Source: G963678445 sp963678445 (GTDB taxonomy: Bacteria; Hydrogenedentota; Hydrogenedentia; Hydrogenedentales; G963678445). From it: a stretch of 64,000 nt of DNA. Positions within the stretch are counted from its first letter, which is position 1; every line of letters begins with the position of its first letter. Positions 61,217-64,000 of the stretch are shown here, one piece after another. The notes under the pieces are model-generated. The model was not told the origin of the DNA. It did no database searches and saw only the letters and a program-made list of their open reading frames with translations. The stretch lies in NCBI GenBank assembly GCA_963678445.1, contig OY782877.1:4402001-4466000 (forward strand), read 5' to 3'. The translations under genes were made by a program, and so were the position numbers.

Positions 61217-63481
61217 TTATTTACGGTCGCTGAATTGCTTTAGCCAGTTAATAACGATACGTTGCATGCGGGGGCCAAAATGGTTATATGCCACTGGCTG
61301 CTCATGTGTCAACTGCTTCTCTGCGTGGTAAAGTGCATAGGCGCTTTGTGCCGATGCTACACAGTCCTGCATGGCGGGCAGGGGAGAGGCATAGTCCAGT
61401 GTGGGGCTACATACCAATACAGGACGCGGCGCCATGGCGGCCATAAGTTCGTTTATATCATACGGGATATGATTTTCTGCGCCGACGAACGTACCCAGTT
61501 GTGGCAAGAGCATATGGAGTTTGCTCCAGCGTGTAATGCCCCCCGTAGAAGCTGTGTCGGTATCGAGACGGAAAGGGGGCGGGGGACAGATTAAAGCGTA
61601 ACCGTTGGGACGATCATCAAGGGTAGCCAAGTGGAGTGCCACGAATGCGCCAAGGTTGTACCCCATAACGTAGATATGCTCTTTGTCGATATAGGGTAGT
61701 TCAACCATTACATCAAGCGCTGATTGTGCGTCACGCAGCATTTTGCCCAACACCGACCAATCCGGATGACGTGTGTAGAAGCCCTCTATTTCTTCCAGGC
61801 GGCGTCCATACCCTATCTGATCATAGCAGAAAACCGCGTATCCTTTGCGGGCAATAGGACGAAAAGCCTGTTCACCTCGGTGATAGGGGGCTATATACCC
61901 CACCGGGGATGAACAGGGATGCAACCATAAAATAGCGGGGATTTTTTCACCCTTTTCCTGGGTCCCTTCGGGCATATAAACATCGGCGTTGATGTATTCT
62001 CCGAACATCAGATCATCTTTTTCCAGTCGATTTCCCGCCGAGTCACGGCGAAACAGTCTGGCGATGTGTGCCGGTTCTCGTCCATAGGTTGCTTTCGGGG
62101 CGGGAGCCACGGGGGGCGCAGTGCCCAACATGTTTTTTACACTCCTTCGAAGCATTCTCTTTTGGGCTTCCCAGACGTTCGGACTACTGTTTTCAACAAC
62201 GAGTTTCTTAGTAAATAGGCGTTCAGGAAAAGCATCGGGAGTCAAAAGCGCACTTGCATGCTCTTTCCAAGCTTGCCAGTCATGAGGGTAGATGAGGCGT
62301 TCTGGGAAACTATACTCCCCTCGGCCAAACTGTGTATCGCACCAATCTACATAGCGTTCAATGGTTGTCGTCCATGTTTCATGGCCCGCTGGTCTCCATA
62401 GAATACGGAGCTTTTCTGCTGCGTTGTATAAATCATAGACAGGCTGTACGCTACGATACGTTTCCTCCATAGCCCAAGCGCTTTCAACGCCGTCTGCATA
62501 GGCGATGCTGAGCAGGCAGGGACGCGGTGCGCTTAATGCTATAAGTTGATGTAGATCGACCGGCATCTTGTTTTCCCGTCCAATGAAGAAGCGCCACCGG
62601 GGATGAAACCAGTCTGGAAAAGAGGAGGTGATATTTTCGATACCCTCACCAAAATGCGGTTCGCCATAGTAGCGAGAGGGCATGCAACCGCCCACGCCTG
62701 AAGAACTGGAAATGACAGCGTCGATACGTGTATCCATTGCCGAGGCGATTAACGAGAGTTTCCCATTACGGGAATGCCCAGTGATTGCAATTTTTTCTGT
62801 ATCCACCTGTGGGAGGGTTTCCAAATAATCAATACAACGCGATGCCGCCCAAGCACGTCGCGTCAGTTTTGACCAGTCATACTCTGCATACGGTTCTATA
62901 AACGAGCCTGTATCATCACGAGAATCCGAACCGGCGTATACGCAGCACAAATACCCGCGACGCAGTGCGATAAGCGCCCATCCCCGATGATTATCTTGTG
63001 TGATGAATACCGGGAAAGGTCCTTCACCTTTTGGAATATAGACTTCCATCCATAATTTTGCGGCATGCTCCTTGCCAAAGTGCAACTCGATTTCACGGAC
63101 CGTTGCGCCTTCCATTACTCGTTCCGCCAAGATGTCGACCTTGAGATTATCAGGCGATGGTGGAATAGAACCGATGATCCACTTTTGAAACAATCCCTTG
63201 AGCCTTTCCCGCTCCGCCTCCCATTCCGAGGTAGAGGAGATTGCTTTTCCATTGGGCTTCAACGGATCAGGCAACAGCGCCTGCGAAGGCATCGCATCAA
63301 AATCTGGTGGAAGCTCGCCCGTGCGTTCGCGCCACGTATCAAAAGTCTCATTCTTCAGTGATACCGTTTCTAAGGTTTCCAGATAGGCTTTTCGCCTTTC
63401 GACATTGTCCTGCACATCTGATGCGCTTACGTTTAAAACGCTTCCAACTATGGTTATGGATAGTAAACATAACAATGGCAT
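61217..63481 (-). CDS. secreted double alpha/beta-hydrolase, CE15/acetyl-xylan-esterase-like
   Basis: ATG 63481 (GGGAGGGAG upstream) gives 754 residues with a signal peptide (LLCLLSITIVGSVLNVSA). The first hydrolase domain has ITGHSRNGKLSLIASAMD, close to the GCSRNGK nucleophile elbow of CE15 glucuronoyl esterases (Ser237), and RPAGHETW as the likely His. The second domain (from about residue 500) has YMGYNLG-type elbow VMGYNLGAFVALHLA, with Asn609 where Ser should stand, though a late YNHFG His remains. It probably deacylates plant or microbial polysaccharide. The second domain may be a binding or pseudo-enzyme unit. Confidence 0.82.
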   Translation of the reverse strand: MPLLCLLSITIVGSVLNVSASDVQDNVERRKAYLETLETVSLKNETFDTWRERTGELPPDFDAMPSQALLPDPLKPNGKAISSTSEWEAERERLKGLFQKWIIGSIPPSPDNLKVDILAERVMEGATVREIELHFGKEHAAKLWMEVYIPKGEGPFPVFITQDNHRGWALIALRRGYLCCVYAGSDSRDDTGSFIEPYAEYDWSKLTRRAWAASRCIDYLETLPQVDTEKIAITGHSRNGKLSLIASAMDTRIDAVISSSSGVGGCMPSRYYGEPHFGEGIENITSSFPDWFHPRWRFFIGRENKMPVDLHQLIALSAPRPCLLSIAYADGVESAWAMEETYRSVQPVYDLYNAAEKLRILWRPAGHETWTTTIERYVDWCDTQFGRGEYSFPERLIYPHDWQAWKEHASALLTPDAFPERLFTKKLVVENSSPNVWEAQKRMLRRSVKNMLGTAPPVAPAPKATYGREPAHIARLFRRDSAGNRLEKDDLMFGEYINADVYMPEGTQEKGEKIPAILWLHPCSSPVGYIAPYHRGEQAFRPIARKGYAVFCYDQIGYGRRLEEIEGFYTRHPDWSVLGKMLRDAQSALDVMVELPYIDKEHIYVMGYNLGAFVALHLATLDDRPNGYALICPPPPFRLDTDTASTGGITRWSKLHMLLPQLGTFVGAENHIPYDINELMAAMAPRPVLVCSPTLDYASPLPAMQDCVASAQSAYALYHAEKQLTHEQPVAYNHFGPRMQRIVINWLKQFSDRK

Positions 63482-63504
63482 TTTAGATCTCCCTCCCAAA
63501 TAGC

Positions 63505-63618
63505 CGGTCCCCATGCAAGTGCTCCAGGGACCACAACCAAAATGTATAGTTCCTTCCATCCCTGACCGGAACATTTTTCTCGCCCTTTTGAAAGTTTTTC
63601 AGATTCTAGTCGCTAAAG
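63505..63618 (-). repeat. dispersed repeat copy R15
   Basis: On the minus strand: TTTAGCGACTAGAATCTG, AAAACTTTCAAAAG, GGTCAGGGATGGAAGGAAC, then GTGGTCCCTGGAGCAC and GGGGACCGGC at the end. It lies between the rex and esterase genes. Confidence 0.75.
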
Positions 63619-63810
63619 GACGGCAAATTTTTGTTTTAAAGCAGCCTTAGAATACTAGGTATTAATGAGAAAATTAATATTTTTTTCTTGCAGAATTACA
63701 GTAATGCCAAGCTCAAAGTGTATTCTCCAGTTTTTTAGTTCACAATACAAGTTGTGAGTGTTTACAGACAGAGAATACGCTTTAGTTGTGCAGGATGGAG
63801 GGGAGGGAGT
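63619..63810. other. short gap after rex
   Basis: AT-rich stretch with no ORF. No clear terminator for rex was found. Confidence 0.4.
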
Positions 63811-64000
63811 TTAAGCGTGATGAGTGCTTCGGCGGTGGCGTTTTAAGCGATAGCTAAGTTCTGCCAGACCAACGGAGATGTGTTCGTGGCGGACGAATAC
63901 TTCTTCGGGTACGTGGATATTCGTATTAGCGAAATTCCATAGCACTTTTACCCCCGCGTCAATGGCGAAGGTGGCCACGGATTGGGCTGCTTCGGCGGGA
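63811..64000 (-). CDS. rex: redox-sensing repressor Rex, C-terminal part
   Basis: A reading frame enters from the right edge and stops with TAA at 63811-63813. Its 62 residues are the C-terminus of Rex: PAEAAQSVATFAIDAGVKVL, then WNFANTNIHVPEEVFVRHEH and a last helix ISVGLAELSYRLK. The IWNFAP-like motif and the VP..V.V end are diagnostic. Rex senses the NADH/NAD ratio and represses fermentative or respiratory genes. It fits an organism with cytochromes and anaerobic lifestyle. The DNA-binding N-terminus lies outside the window. Confidence 0.88.
   Translation of the reverse strand, partial: PAEAAQSVATFAIDAGVKVLWNFANTNIHVPEEVFVRHEHISVGLAELSYRLKRHRRSTHHA

Overview
The window is about 64 kb of bacterial chromosome, gene-dense and of mid GC content. 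It most resembles Candidatus Hydrogenedentes (NKB19). The evidence is a secreted protein with a long Gly-Glu linker followed by two dockerin-like units containing LSELLRVIQFFN, a type I recall from that phylum. DUF1080 (3-keto-disaccharide hydrolase) proteins, an H-x9-DG-type tail and complete flagellar genes also fit. This placement rests on family knowledge, not on a search.

Layout. (1) 1-4025: end of a tandem two-domain GT2 glycosyltransferase, a UDP-sugar 4-epimerase-type SDR, and a radical-SAM-like protein lacking the CX3CX2C cluster motif. (2) 4444-22661, minus strand: one long flagellar cluster in the order flgB-flgC-fliE-fliF-fliG-fliH-fliI-fliJ-motE-like-fliK-flgD-TIGR02530-flgE-motA-motB-fliL-fliN-fliO-fliP, then two unknown genes and a terminator. 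A textbook sigma-54 promoter (22815-22829) lies upstream of flgB. fliM, fliQ, fliR, flhA and flhB are not in the window. (3) 23247-31598: a GNAT acetyltransferase and a giant 2481-residue secreted beta-helix protein. (4) 31871-43573: CBS protein, PilZ-type protein plus CheY-like receiver, PmtA-like methyltransferase, mtnA, a FapA-like coiled-coil protein, cmk-recJ, a secreted alpha/alpha-toroid-like protein and a membrane glycosyltransferase. (5) 43689-48233: a 40-residue amphipathic peptide gene and the Gly-Glu/dockerin-like secreted protein. (6) 48476-53722: three tRNAs, an Fmt-like formyltransferase overlapping a GT2-TPR gene, a GNAT gene and thiC. (7) 53912-63481: DUF1080 proteins, a duplicated lineage-specific gene pair, an outer-membrane barrel, a four-heme cytochrome c and a double alpha/beta-hydrolase esterase, suggesting carbohydrate degradation with extracytoplasmic electron transfer. 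(8) 63811-64000: 3' end of rex, the NADH-sensing repressor.

The main non-gene signal is a dispersed intergenic repeat of about 103-130 bp. I find about 15 full or partial copies in both orientations. They share an AGGGATGGTAAGGACCATA core, a CTTGCTTGCGG segment and a terminal hairpin GCGGTCGCTGGACCGC-TTTAG. Two left-end variants exist. Several copies touch gene stop codons. It looks like a REP- or MITE-like family and fills many gaps that carry no gene. No CRISPR array, insertion sequence, rRNA or replication origin was seen.
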